A stretch of 64,000 nt of DNA from Neckera pumila (GCA_963969595.1 OZ018410.1:32430913-32494912); one strand, 5' to 3'; counted from the stretch's first letter, positions 24,061-36,849 are shown. Notes: generated from the letters alone by a model not told the origin. Made by a program: numbers and translations.

Positions 24061-26015
24061 ACTTGTTTACAAAAAAGCGTCCACTCTATCCAAAATGTGG
24101 CGCAACATGCACTACACCCAATATTTTTGATGCTTCTCTTTTGATGTACGAATATGTACTCAAGTTGTTTTGCTTGAATTGAAAAACATTTGGTTCTTCA
24201 TTTAGTTCCAATCTCCAAATGAAAATACAACAAACATACAAAAGCAAATCACTTACATCTTCTTTAGAGTAGAGTTGTTCTTTATATTGTTTGATGTCTG
24301 AAGATGTACAAATGGTTAATTTACTTGCATCAAATTCTTGGTGCCATAAGATACTTAGTAAGCAATCTATGTCTTTGTTTGAAAGCCCTTCATTATTGTT
24401 ACATGAACAAAGAAATTGAATGATTTCAAATGTGGCACATACTGAAGGGCCTCAGGTGTTTCTTTTATCATTTCAAGTGGATACAACATTCCAAGTGAAT
24501 CCATGTTTGCACCTTATTTATCTAGGATAGTATGAGAGGTGGCTAAGGGTGATAATGAATGAGAGCTAGTTAGGGGTGACAATGGTAACCTAATAGGGGC
24601 ACTAGTGATAAAGGAACAAATGCCATTTTGCCCTAGTATGCGGGAAATGCTATTCTTCATGTGGCCCATTAAACCTGCTATGTTAGTGAAATTTGTTGCT
24701 TTACACTGGAAGCAACACAAAGTTGTCCTCTCCATCACCTCAGAACTCTTGATTGCTATTGCCCAATTGTCAAAATCATGGCATCCTCATAAAATTTGTA
24801 GAAAATTGGCACCAATTGGTCCCATTTGATTGTACCACAAGACTACAAGAGTTACAAGCCATAGGCAATTCAAAATGTAGCGACAAACACTGATTACAGG
24901 ATTAATTCTTACTCAGCAGCATACTTGCACTTGCACTCAATTCTGCACCTGCACTCAATCAATTGTGAAGTTGGTGCTGCACCAGCATTCCTAAAATACA
25001 TTTATAATAATTTGCAGGTTTGCTAGAACCGTGTCTGACATGGGGCTATTTCCGCGAATTACAATTTGTTACCATAAAAAGTGCCTGATAAATTCTCGAA
25101 AAAAAGGTAGAATTATTCATAAAAAAAGATTTGTTTGGTAGAGCGCAAATTGCGACAAGTGTGCTAATGAAGTGTTAATGGTAGGCTAATTTCCAACACT
25201 CTTATTGGCTGAAATTGCGAACTGCTTTGAGAGTTTGTGAAAAAATGGCAAATTTTTGGTGTGTTGTTTGTCTTCGTTGGTCATGCCAATTCCTAAATCA
25301 TGCAACCCAATGCTCAGACATGCCACAAACGAGGAACCAATTGAAAGAAATAACATGTAAATGATCAAACAAGGAACCAATACAATCAAGTTTTCAATTC
25401 AAGCAATCTCTCTATGGAACCAAACAATGAAAAAGAAGTTCAAAAATCTCACAGCATTGCCAATCATCACTAATAATGAAAGAAATTGCCCAAGCATCCA
25501 CAAAACTTAAAAAGCACAAGTGATACAAGCTAGAAACAAGCCAAATCTGCACACGCAAAAAACCTTGACATTTCAAAGTTAAACTGAAAACATTGACAAG
25601 GGATTTGAACCATCCTTGTTCCAAGAACAAGTTTGCCCTACTGCAGTGTCAATGATCTGCACACACTACAAAACAACAAACAACATTAGATGCAAGAGTT
25701 AGAGTGAATAAGGTCGATATTAAGCATCCTCCTCAAAGCTGAAGCTCCCGCACTCCTCCTAGTCCAGCGGTCCTCTCTTGCTTAAGTGTGTCGATCCAGC
25801 AACGTCCAAGTACTGTAGCTTCAGTGTCAAGGTAACACCAAATGATTCAGACCAACAAAATCATTGCAACATAGAAATGACTTGAACTTCAATGTCAAGG
25901 TTTAGAAAAACAATAAGGAGGATACTCATAAAGCAACAGAAGATCACACAACCCCATGCCGCTCGTGTTTCACTGCATTTTTCCAAGACTCAATGGCCTC
26001 TTTATATGGAAAATT
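24061..26015. other. Non-coding flank, partly 3' flank of the hAT element
   Basis: No gene is supported. The 3' end of the hAT transposase lies at the right edge of this stretch. I looked for hAT terminal inverted repeats between 24.9 kb and 26.0 kb and in 33.5-34.2 kb, without a convincing pair. Confidence 0.35.
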
Positions 26016-29000
26016 CTACAAGATGTAATACTTCTGTCCAAACATCCACACCACCAATGGCAAGTGCTTGCCTAGTTGGTTCCTCTGGCAGGACTTTAAG
26101 AATTTGAGTGTGGAAAAACAATGCTCATCCTCTACCGAACCTAGCACAAGACAACAGCCAATCTCTGCAAGTTTGAAGTACTCAAAAATGAACTTGATTA
26201 AGTGCCGTGATTGTGATAGACCCCGCCAGAGCAAGATCACTGGATTCACTTTGGAAGATGAGGCACATACTGCATCAGAGTTAGCTCTCATAGTCATCTT
26301 GAACAACCCTTGTTGATTGTCAAGTTTAGAAGCAGACAGCATTTCAGGCGCTATGAAATTGGTTCCTCTTTCTTGCATTGCGGTCCCTGCATGCAACACT
26401 TTAGGGTGAGAGTAAAACTTTTTGAGAATTGCTAAGTGGTGATTGAAGCTCTCTTCCGCACCCGCTTGCTTCCAGTTCTGCGGATAATTGATCCCAAACG
26501 CATCTAGCAACTCCTGCTGAGGGAATTGCCTACCGAGCTCATCCAAAAGGGATTTTGCCACAGCAGAACACATCAATTAGTGTACATGGCATACCTTACT
26601 TAAACCCGCACTCACCTTCACCAAAGAAGCACCAGAATCACCTTACCTTCTTTCTAAGAACCAGAATCACCTTACCTTCTCCCTAAGCACCTTACATTCA
26701 CCAAATCAGCACTGTACCTCCACAAAATTGGCACCCAAAACAACTTACCATCACCAAATCGACACTTAACAATAAGCAATCTACCTTCAGCAAATGGGGA
26801 CCTAAACCTTCAAGCAATAACAAAACTTCACTTACCTTGAATCAAACATCATTTGAACTTCAATCAAATAGCAGCTCAACTTCAAGAAAACAACACCTTA
26901 CCTTATAAAATACCAGGTTACCTTCACAAAGTAGCCACCTTACCTTCATAAAACAGCAGGTTACCTTCACAGAAGACCACCTTACCTTCATAGAAGACCA
27001 CCTTACCTTTCTAAAACCTGTAATCGGCAACTTACCTTCAAGAAATTGGAAATTTGACACCTTAAGAAAAGAAGCCACCTCAAGGACATCAGCCAAGCTA
27101 AGTAGCCTAATCTAATCAGCCACCTTAATAAACTCAAAAAAGTTTACAATAGAAAACAAACAGAAAGATGGAACCACAAAAATGGCAAGCAATGTCTACA
27201 GCTGCCCAGTCCCACATTGAAACAACCAAAAAAATGTAACAATGATGAAAGAATGGAAGATGACCAAACAAAAGGCAAAGAAAGAAAAGGTTGGACTGAA
27301 GGGACATACCCGCAGACTGCCACTGGATGTTCGACTGGGTGCCCAAGAAGTCCTCTCCGTCACAAATTTCTGATTTCCCGTTTGCTTGCAATGGCAGTGG
27401 AGAAATACGGTTGAAAATTCCAAAGTTAAAGAACAAGTACAAAATGCCAGGCTCCTTAGGCATCTCCCTCCATTCTAAAGGCAGGTCGGAGCAAGACAGG
27501 GAAATCAGCTCCTGATATCGGCTGAACTCTAGCGTTGTGAATGTTATAGCTTCATCAACAAACATCTTCGCCAAGTTTGCCTGGCAGACCTTCATAGACT
27601 AGAGGAAGTCGCAGATGAATACATCACGAGACTGAGAGAGTTTAATGAGGTAGTGCACGGCATTCAGCAAGGGGATAAAACACAAAAGAGATAGCAAAAC
27701 CTCAACATCGGCCAGGTAACCAAAGTTTGTGGCCGCTAAAGCATTGGCTTTGGCCTCCATGTCAATGCCCATCTTCACTAGTAGAGTCTTGTACTCTGCC
27801 ATAATCCGTTGCGCCAGGCTACGCATCAAGATCCACCTAGTCTTGATGTTCCGGACCATCTTGTTTTCCTTTGTCTCAAGAAGATCTGCCAACTTTTGTA
27901 ACTCCGTGTGGCGTTTGTAGCTGTAACAAAAGTAGGAGTATAGAGACTGGCACAAGGCCTCCAACCTAGAGACCAGCGGGCAGTTAGACAGAGTTTCAAC
28001 AACCAAATTGATGAGGTGACTTCTACAGCTAGCTCCTAAGCAAAATGGCGCCCATTTCTCACGAATCTGGGTGGATACCCCAGTTTCCGGTCCTTGAAAG
28101 GTGCTTACACCATCTGCTCCAAAAGACACAAGTTTGCTAGCGGGTTTGTCACGAGTAAGTCCTCCTTTGCCAAGTAACGCTTGCATTATCACATCTGTGA
28201 GGTGATTTGCAATCCCACAGTCAGAAACGCAAGACAAATGAAGCAGGTGAGGACTCTTTCCCAAGAATCTACAGCGTATACATGAATACCAACCCATGAT
28301 GTGTTATCAATTGTTGTTACCTCATCAACACAGATTGACACAAACCTGACAAATTGCACAACAACCTTCAAGGCAGACAGGACACTGGCGTGAAGGTGCT
28401 CACTCATTTTCCACCCTGCTATTTTGGACCAATGCTTTTTAGGAACTCTCTTAACCTTTAAGTGCCGCAGTAAGTACTATTCCCGTTCGTAGTCGCACAT
28501 GGGCCAACCCGACTATAGAACTTGAAACAAAGTTGAGAATTGTACCGCCTTTCTACTCGCTTTACCTTCCAAGCCTACAATGATTTGGTCCGCAACAGTG
28601 TCGGACACATAACGCGCCGCCCACACCTTCGTGAATTGAATGTGTTTGCAGTTGCACTTCAGGTAAGTGTCCCCTTTCTTCAAATCCGTGGAAGGCTCAC
28701 CATCGTGCTTCCCGTCATGCTTGCAAGAGCGCTTCCCCTTGTGCTTCTCGAGGTTGCCGCCTTTGGGCACCGAAATTTTCTTCCGGCCACTCACACTGCT
28801 GCACGTCTTGCAAACGACCCCAGTTAGATTTTCAGAAGCATAGAACTCCGCTTCTGCCCACGTGAACCTACACACTCACACTTCTTGCCATCTCCTTATC
28901 ACAATGGTGGGCGCAAATTTTCTATGTTTGTGCGGCTTCGGAACAAGGCTGTGCTTGTCGTTGTTGACCTCAGGCGCGGAATCAGGCACCTCCGCTGACA

Positions 29001-29202
29001 GCGCTGAGCCCATTGTTGCCTCCAAAAGTGAAGGAAAGCAAGGTGGCGCTCTAGGCAAAGAATTGGACAATCGCGTCTCTGAAATGTGAGTGACCTCCGT
29101 CGAAGCAAGCGCCGGGAGGTACTTCCCTAAGCCATTTGTGTTCCGCGAAGAACCAAAAGCCCGGATGCAGAAGTTCTCCGGCAATTTCAACTTGGGCGCC
29201 AT
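26016..29202 (-). pseudogene. hAT-superfamily transposase gene (ZNF862-like), broken
   Basis: Read on the minus strand from an ATG at 29,202. The N-terminus has a divergent zinc finger (CKTC...NLEKHKGKRSC, about 28,720-28,815). A conserved GWPMCDYE...VPKKHWSKIAGW block follows, then the catalytic-core region SICVDEVTTIDNTSW (about 28,320) and SFGADGVSTFQGP (about 28,090). The C-terminus has the hAT dimerisation motif SVEDEHCFSTLKFLKSCQRN (about 26,080-26,140). In-frame stops (28,876-28,878; 28,513-28,515; 27,599-27,601) and a frameshift near 28,250 disable it. A probable intron runs from a GTATGT donor at 27,309 to near 26,580. A solo LTR sits just upstream of its start. Confidence 0.8.
26590..27060 (-). 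repeat. Tandem minisatellite of splice-donor-like units in the hAT intron
   Basis: On the minus strand, about twelve imperfect units of roughly 21-30 bases each contain GAAGGTAAG or a close variant, for example near 26,655, 26,690, 26,940, 26,990 and 27,005. AAG|GTAAG is the plant 5' splice-site consensus. The array lies inside the presumed intron. The open frame here repeating KVRWSS is produced by the array. Confidence 0.65.
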
Positions 29203-30617
29203 GAGATTGTTGCCCTACACCCAGTCCTCCACAAGGCAAAACTCCAAGAGCAAAATCCAAATGCACAAGTGCAACAAAGCAGAAAAACAGAGGACCAGCA
29301 GAACCTGAACGCACAAGTGCAATAAAGTGTGGGCTCACAAATTGTCACTTGGGACTCTGGATTTCTTTTTTTGAAAATTTGCAATTTAGAATAAGTAAAA
29401 TTATACAAAAAGTCATTAAAAGAGTGTAGAACCGAAATAGGGTTGTACCATACCCATTATAGTATTTGGTCTAGTTTTGATTTTATACCTAAAACATCCC
29501 TAAACCTCGCCGAGAATAGAATCTAAACCACAAGAGAGCGGATTTTAGAGGATTTTAGTCACATAGCCCCAACAGGACTAAATCCCACTAGAAGGTAGTG
29601 ATGCATGTCTAGATTGGTCCTAGGAAGTCACAGTGAGCCATAGGTCCAGTCCTAAGTTAGGTTTCGAATTCCCCATTAGATCGACGAATTCCCGGAAACC
29701 CCAGTTGTTAGCATGCATAAGCCACTAAACTCAAGATGGGGCTGTGGAGGAATCTGCAGCCCAAGGATGGTGTTCTAGGGTGAATCCTATGCCAAGAGTC
29801 TAAAGGCAAAATCGATTTGCCAAGATTCTCTCATTTGCAAAAGATTCCCATGCCATGTCACCATCGACAATTCGAGGAGACAGCCAATTTAGGTCTCTAC
29901 TGACCAATTGTGCCAGATACAGAGACGCGCCTCCACATCTTTTGCGAGGCTCCCTAAGAGGTCCCACAAGAATTCCCGGCATCTTCCGACTTGCAGAAGA
30001 ACCTCTTCTAGGTGGTCAACCGATCTAACCTCCAACGGGAATTTCTTATAAATTATCCAAATTGCGGTAAAATCTCGCTACAAATTAGGATAGCTTGTTT
30101 TATGCTAGTAATGCATTCCAGTAAGTTTCGCGGCATTCCAATAGCAGCAGATACCCAAACCGACAAAATTCCTCTGGAATTAATCACGCCGCGACATCCC
30201 CGCAACGTTGACCAGCATTCCAGGGGCACATGACGACAAAACAGCATCAACAAGGAGTCTTTTCCTACTCCCTTTGACCTTCCAAAGACCCCAGGCTAGT
30301 TACTTTTCTCAAAATAGGAAATCCCCAAGAGTTGGAAATTTATCGCGATTGGGTTTTTAAACTAGACTAGCCTACATTGGGTTTTTGATCCCAGTATGGG
30401 GTAGAGGGGTTTAGGACTAAAAATGGCATTCTGGATCCAATGGCGCAGTCCGTTTGACATTTGGAGTTAATCTCCAAAAGTTAGGATGTTGGTCTAGCAT
30501 AGATGGTAGAAAGTGAAATTTTAGGATTAGGATGAAAATCTTTGAGGATGAGGATGAAAATCCAAGTTGATAAGGTTACTAGTAGGAATTTAGGAGGGGA
30601 GTGAGCCCTTGGAAACC

Positions 30618-30625
30618 TATAAAAG
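30618..30625 (+). promoter_or_regulatory. LTR promoter TATA box (copy 2)
   Basis: TATAAAAG lies at the position equivalent to the TATA box of copy 1, followed by the same GGATCCGTGGGTT-like block. Conservation between two old copies supports function in the parent element. Confidence 0.45.
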
Positions 30626-31584
30626 GGCTCCAATTCCCTCTCTAAAATCACCTCTATACTTGTTTTTGGATCCGTGGGTTCAAGTCATTTTGGATATTAT
30701 GGTGTTTGAAGCCAAAAACCTCTACGGTGTTTTTGGAGCACTTTTGGCTCCTTTTGTTGTTATTTTTCAAGCTTTGAAGGTCCTTGGGGGTCCTTCTTTC
30801 TTGTCTTGTATACGTTGGTGTGTGTTGGTGTGTACTTTTGTTGTTATTTGAGGGTCTTCCTACCTTTGGTGGGTCCTTGTGAACTAACCGTGCGTTTTAA
30901 GAGTTTTGGAGTCTTGTACTAACTTTTGAGCACCCCCCCTCCGTACATTGGCATATGCCGCTTTGGGGGGCCTCTAGTGTGTGAAGTTGTGGGTCATTTC
31001 CGTATCCTAACGTGTCTTTTTTCCTTACTTACATGTTCTCACCTTCTTCTAACATCCTTCTCGTTGTGTGGATCACCCCTCGTGATGGCAAAGCTTTGGC
31101 TTTGCCACGTGTGTTCTCTAAGTGTATCTTTCTACCTTCTTCTAAAGTCTCTTTTTTTGTGTGGACTCCCCTTTGAGACGGCAAAGCTTTGAATCCTATA
31201 ACTGAGTCAAGTCCTACAGTGTGTGTTAAATCAGTCCCAAATGGTGTAGCTTTGAACCCCTAGAGTGTCGCAAGTCCTAAAGTTGGTGTTAAATCCAATT
31301 TTATGGCGGAGCTTTGAACCTCTATAACTCTTAGTCCCAAAATCTAGTTTCCAAGATCTTCTTGGAAAAGTCCAAAGTTTAGCTTCCAAGACAATTAGTG
31401 TTAGCAAGCCCGTTTTACCCAAGTTGCGTGCGTCCATTTCCTTAGTGTTGTCCCTTAAGATTTTGGCCACCTAACCCTACCGATGTCTATATGTCTATTT
31501 TGTAGGTCATGAGAGAAAAAACTGCCTAGTCCAGCCCAAAGCTTAGAAAAAAGGATCCCCGAAAGGAAAATACAAAAAAAGCCC

Positions 31585-31801
31585 ACTAGACACCCCCCCT
31601 TCCAACCAGTCTGTGGCCAGAGGAGGGCCAGCAGTCCAGAGTCGGGCTCAAGTCCACAGTCAGCTCAATCCAGGGTTGGGCTTAGTGGGGAGTTGGGGTT
31701 GCAAGGGCAACGTCGCACTTTAGCAGTCTAACAGTTTGGAGGTCCAGCAGTCCAGCAAGTCTGGAGGTCCAGCAGTCCAGGGAGTTGGAAGGGGTGTCTA
31801 G
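31585..31801. mobile_element. Small foldback/MITE inside solo LTR copy 2
   Basis: The ends are CTAGACACCCCCCCTTCCAA and the complement of TTGGAAGGGGTGTCTAG. The inside contains repeated GGTCCAGCAGTCCAG words. LTR copy 1 has no equivalent, so it was inserted after the LTR. The target duplication is ambiguous. Confidence 0.55.
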
Positions 31802-32559
31802 CTAGTTGGCTCTTCTGGGGTTTTTTGGTCTTTTGGTTCGGTTTCCCAAACCTCAAAACTAGGGGATTAAGTCTTTTTAGGAAAGAAAGGCACAACCACC
31901 AAAAAAACCAAGGGGAGGACAAGGGAAGGGGAAGAATAGAAGCCGCGCTCTAAAAAGCATTAAAACCTGCGCACAAAACTTTCAGACCACCTCTCTCTCT
32001 ACACCAAAACGAAACCAACAGGAATGGAGGGAGATTAGAGAAAGAGAAGATAAAATAGGAGGATAAGGAGAGAGACAATAAATAGTGGGCTAGTTAGAAA
32101 AGCTAGGAGGAATAGGAAAAAATCTAAAAAGAAGCCTTGGTAGCCTTTAAAGGAAGATGGGGGGTATGACGACGTAAGAACTTTGTAAGAGGCAAGTTGG
32201 CTTATTTATGCCTATTAGTTGGCAAAGTTGGTAGTGTAAGGCCTCCATCAAAACATTTGGTAGAACAGTTCCAAGGTAGAAGAAAGGAAGGAAAAGAAAA
32301 GGAGACTAAAGGTGGAAAGAAGAAAATTAGATTAAAATCAATTGTAAGTCTCCGACCTTTAAGCTGTGGGCATTATTAAAACAAAAATATAGAATTACGA
32401 TGGAAAACGAGGATGCGTACGTGGACGTGGACGAGGTCATCTGAACACTAGCAATGATGAGGTAAGCCATTCAAACTAATCCTTGTTACCCTTTCCTAAT
32501 TCCCTCTTGATTTTCTTGATTTATCTTTAAATCCCGGTTAACAAGTAGAAATTAGTGAC

Positions 32560-33080
32560 AATTAGCAGTTTAGATTCAAAAGAAGAGATTAGGAGAAAAG
32601 CAAGAGGCAAAGAGTCCAATTAGGGTTTATTTCAAGAAATTAGTTTAAGAATTAAAATTTAGAATTAGAATTAGAGGGTTAATTCGGAAGTTTAATCTTG
32701 AGGTGGGAACTAAGCATGAATTAGGAAGTAGGCGTTTAGTTTGGAGGTTAAAATCTAGAATTAGATTTAAAAAGCACAAATCTAGAATTAAATTAGAGGT
32801 TAAAAAAAATATGAGAGTAATACTTAGAAGATAAAATTTTGGAGTTAAAAAATTAGAAGTAATTTAGAAGTCAAAAATTTAGAAGTAGTTTTAGAAGTTA
32901 AAACATAGAGATAAATTAAAAGTAAAAAATTTAGAATAATAACTAGGGGTCAAAAAATTAGAGGGTAGAAATTTAGAGTAATATTTTGAAGGTAGAAAGT
33001 AGAGTAAAGATTCAGAAGTAAATTTTTGAAGTTAAAAGTCAAAACCTAGAGAAAAAAGTTAAAGAGAAGTTAAAAAGCAT
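32560..33080 (+). repeat. Purine-rich low-complexity tract in LTR
   Basis: Degenerate units of TTAGAA(T/G)TTAGA and AAGTTAAAA continue for about 500 bases. The matching part of LTR copy 1 (about 10,540-10,790) is shorter. The tract has therefore expanded or contracted since the two copies diverged. Confidence 0.55.
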
Positions 33081-33441
33081 AGGAGCTCATGTAAAAGGAT
33101 AAAAGTCTCAACCTAACCGAGACAATCAAGGAGTGGGAAATAAGCAGGGAACAATATGGAAGGGACGTGGAATAGGTAAAGCATCCAGAAAAGTTGTCTT
33201 GTTTTCTTTGCTTTCCCAGGTTAGCCTTTTGGGCTAGCCACCGATTAGTAAAACTTGCACACAGATCTTAGCTACCCCTACTGCCATCCACGAAACTAGG
33301 AAACATTAGCAAGTTCCATTGCTTGGAAGGCATAGTGGACCGTGCGTACAACACCCTCTTAAATCAAAAGTGGATAAAAGCTGAGAACCGGGTCGTATTT
33401 GCTCTATTACCAAGGGTGGGTAATCTAGTGCCCACACAAAG

Positions 33442-35189
33442 CGGAAAAACAGAACAGTAGAGGAATAACAGAACTCGAATGCACAACAAAGCACCAAAAC
33501 ACAATTGGATTTTGCCACACAACAGCGAGAGAGTCGAAACGAGTACTTCCTCAAAGGTAGTCAGAAGGCGCACAATACATTTGCCAAGGTCGCTTAAAAT
33601 TGCAATGCCGCCCGTTTAAAATTGCAATGCTGCCCAAGCGCCCAGCCCCACACAGCACCACACATTGCAGCAATTTTCCAACGGACAACCCCAATGCCGC
33701 CCAAATTTCAAACTAGAATTGAAGCCAGCCAATGAGCCAGAGTGCTAGACAATCTCTATTTCCCAATTGAGTGAATGCGCAGGAGACAAGTGACAAATGA
33801 CGAACGTCTCTCAAATTTTCAATCAAAAAAGAATTGGCGGATTTAGAAATTTGGCATTGCTGCCGAAGTGAAAAATGGTGTCGCTCATTGAAAGCCCAAG
33901 AAGTAAAAGCATCAGAATCTGATTCAAAAGTAAATGCAAGAAGAAATTGAACCTGCTAAACTCTTGCAACGTAGGGAAGAAGTTGGTGAAACCTACAGCA
34001 ATTCCTTGAAACACTAATGCTAAAACCCTAACTGCAAGTGGATCTCATAGAGATGATGATGGCTGCGACATCGACAACCGTGATAGAGCCCGCCCAGCTC
34101 CAATCCGACGGTGCGGGTAAAAAGTTTGCTAAACCCAATTTCTGAAGTTCCCGGATGAATGCTAATTAAGCCGTGGATGAGTAAAAGTTTTTGCATCCAA
34201 CTGCTCAAGATGCTAGTAGATTAGCTCAAATCCATAATTTTTTTGGAAATTCTACAATGTAGGTTTAGCACCCAAAAAACTTGATAGAAACGAAGCAAAA
34301 TTTCACCAGTTTAGGGAACACTGTGCTGCACTTCTGCTCTTGTGGTGCACTTGCTCCTCTCATAGTCCCTAAATCAGATCACCAAAGTCTATGTACTTAC
34401 CAGATCCGGATATTTGTCTTTAGACAAGCACATGCACCATGGCACCAATCCATTGGGATTGAACTTTGAGTGACATTTACATTGTAGTGAGTAGTGAGAG
34501 CTTAATGAGCAGTTCAAGTTTCATCTCTAGAGATAATAAGTCTGGTATTCTATATATATATATTACATATTTGTTGTTTGTGCAAAGTTCAATGTGCAAA
34601 AATGCTGAAATTGGGACTTTCAAGTGCTTGGACTTTCAAGAACTCTAAACTCCAAAGCCTGAAGTAGATCTCAAATTTCAAATGTTTGAGGTTTGAGATC
34701 ATTGTGTCTCAAATTGCTCCACTTCCAAACCTTTTGAACCTTTCTGGCTCTGACTCTAATTCCTACTTGACAGTCCTTTTCCACATAACTTACATCAAGT
34801 TATTGAGTCACTTCAATGTAAAGAATATGACATGTATCAAGTTATGAATATGACTCATTGATTATTGTTTTAGAGTTTTGCATTGAAACTATGACAAAAG
34901 AGTACTCAATAGATTACTAGGCTAGGTCTAGAGCTCCAAAATGCAACATGACTAACTTACTCAAACTGTGTATGTATTTTGCAGATCAAAATGGCTCCTA
35001 GACTAAGTCATGCAACTCCATCTAGAGCAAAGTAAGCTTGAATGTGTAAACCTCATTCAAAATGATGATTTTGACAACTTAGACCATATTTCTAACACAC
35101 CCGACATTCACAGAGAGAACTCACATTGAACTAATGAGCTAGCATTTTTGTTTTGAGCTGCTAAACTATAGTAGGCATAAATAAGATAG
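33442..35189. other. Upstream flank of the hAT gene and anonymous DNA
   Basis: The first 100 bases continue the repeat interrupted by the LTR. Inside, AATTGCAATGC(C/T)GCCC is repeated at about 33,598-33,635. No gene was recognised in the remainder. The small frames are unsupported. Confidence 0.35.
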
Positions 35190-35660
35190 ATGCTTCAATA
35201 ACCAACCATGCCCAGTACTCAATCTGTAGGGTGCACTATTTCCAACCATTGCTGGAACTCAAGCTTGGAATGTTTTTTTTTGTCCTTTTCAAGATAGGGA
35301 CTAATAAGGTCATGACACATGCCCCCAAAGTAGTGAGCAAGAAAGTAGTTTAGCTATGATTGGAATTGAAAGACTTTAGACATTGGCTATTGCTGAAAAA
35401 TACTTTTTGACTCCCAAAATTTACAATAATTTCAAATTTGGGAATAAAATTTTGAAAATCTTGGAATCTCTATATTTTGTATCTTCATATATGGTATTAA
35501 TTTCCACCACCTCATACTACGTATAATTGATAAAATTGCTTAAATGTTTGGTTACTAGTGCATCTACTTTAACGAAGATTTAGAAACATTTGCAATTCAA
35601 GTAAAAAATTTAATAAATTTGAACATTCTAAAAATTAGAAAATGTTGAGCTTTCTAAAAC
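35190..35660 (+). repeat. Dispersed repeat, copy 2 (partner at 22.2 kb)
   Basis: It is collinear with 22,200-22,680 at perhaps three quarters identity by eye. It lacks any conserved reading frame. Confidence 0.5.
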
Positions 35661-35928
35661 CACACTATATTTAATAAGCAATTGGGCACTGGGAGGTAGC
35701 ATAAGCAATTTTAGGTTGCAAGCCCAGCCGGGGTGGAAACCGTGCCCATTCTAGATGCATGCATTGCACTCACTTTCAGATTTTGAATTTTTTTTTTAAT
35801 GTACACATTGTATCAACATTGAAGTAGAATTGAACCAATGTACATTGAATCAATTTGAGAGTTTTGCATGATGTTGTTGTCTCAATGTTGAAGTTGTATT
35901 GAACAAATGCTGCTTGAAACAACATTAA

Positions 35929-36845
35929 CCCCTAAAGGACCAAACACCATTTTTTGGCAACATAGCAAATTTGGGCATCTCACTACATATGGAAATTTTA
36001 GTTATTTTCTTTGAAATTTTCATACAAGATGTGCCCAAGGAGCAGCTTCAAGGCCCAACAATTTTTATAACTTTTGATTTTATAGGTAAAAAGTTATTGC
36101 ATGATATGTGATTTTCCGCGTTTGGCGAGCAATCCGTACAGCTCAAAAAAATTATTTAAAAAACACTTTTTTGAAAAATTTGAAATTGGTTTAATAGATT
36201 TATCTATACTTAGAAAGCTTGATACATTAACAAGTCAAAAGTTATGAGGAGTTTTAGTTTGAGGTTAGTTATAAAATCTCTACTCTAAAATAAACTTTGA
36301 AGTCCTTTATCTAACTCAATTTTCAATATTTTTGAATAAAACAAAAACCTCTGGGTGTATATTGTTTACTACATCATTACAACTATTGGGATTGGCATTT
36401 TTCAATTCCACAATTAAATTCTTGACAATTTAGTATTTTGAGTCATTATCTACCTCTTCCTGCTTACTATTTTTTTCCTATATGTTGTACAATTCCAAAT
36501 GATCTGAAAATTTTCAAGCATGTAGCCAAATTGCCTTGAAGAATGAATCCAAAGAGTAACTGCCATTTTGGACATTTTTTCATACAAATGTGACCTTGTG
36601 AAGGGCTGCTGCCCAGATTTTTGCAGTGATTAAAAAGGATTTTTGTCAATTCAAACGCTATTATCTTGCAATCGACAAGGTGGAAAATTCTGAAATTTTT
36701 CCCACATCTTCTTAAACTAGTGTACTACAAGATCCTATGGTTACATGTGTTCAAATATGGTTTTTTTTTTAAAGTTTGGTACTTGTATTAGAAGTGGCAA
36801 TTTTGGAGCGGTTTTGGTGAAAACATAGTCAAAAACCTTTAGGGA
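35929..36845 (+). mobile_element. TTAA-family element C (917 bp)
   Basis: The termini are CCCCTAAAGGACC and ACCTTTAGGGA, with TTAA at 35,925-35,928 and 36,846-36,849. The L end has TTTGGGCA. The R end, read inverted, has AAATTGCCACTTCT. It is closest to D; both contain GATGTGCCCAAGGA, AAGGCCCAACAATTTT and AGTTATTGC(A/G)TGATATGTG. Its target is a repeat rich in AACATTGA words, which continues on both sides. Confidence 0.8.
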
Positions 36846-36849
36846 TTAA

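Larger units (their letters stand above)
29328..33436 (+). mobile_element. Solo LTR, copy 2 (4109 bp)
   Basis: It begins TGTGGGCTCAC and ends TAGTGCCCACA, giving short inverted ends TGTGGGC/GCCCACA. It is flanked by TAAAG (29,323-29,327) and CAAAG (33,437-33,441), a five-base duplication with one change. Outside it, the flanks rejoin one repeat: CACAAGTGCAATAAAG on the left continues as CAAAGCGGAAAAACAG on the right, and the same order is intact at about 29,262-29,290. It is collinear with 4044-11,314. No coding region lies within. Confidence 0.75.

Noticed and set aside
26860..27096. Repetitive open frame (KVRWSS repeats), a possible repeat protein
   Set aside because: It is generated by the intronic minisatellite and lies between hAT exons.
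4044..33436. The two LTR copies as the two ends of one 29-kb element
   Set aside because: The right copy has its own TAAAG/CAAAG duplication and its flanks rejoin a hAT repeat, so it is an independent solo LTR. No gag-pol lies between them.
24900..34200. hAT terminal inverted repeats around the transposase gene
   Set aside because: No convincing inverted pair with an 8-bp duplication was found by eye. A similar pair near 25,020 and 34,120 is in direct, not inverted, orientation.
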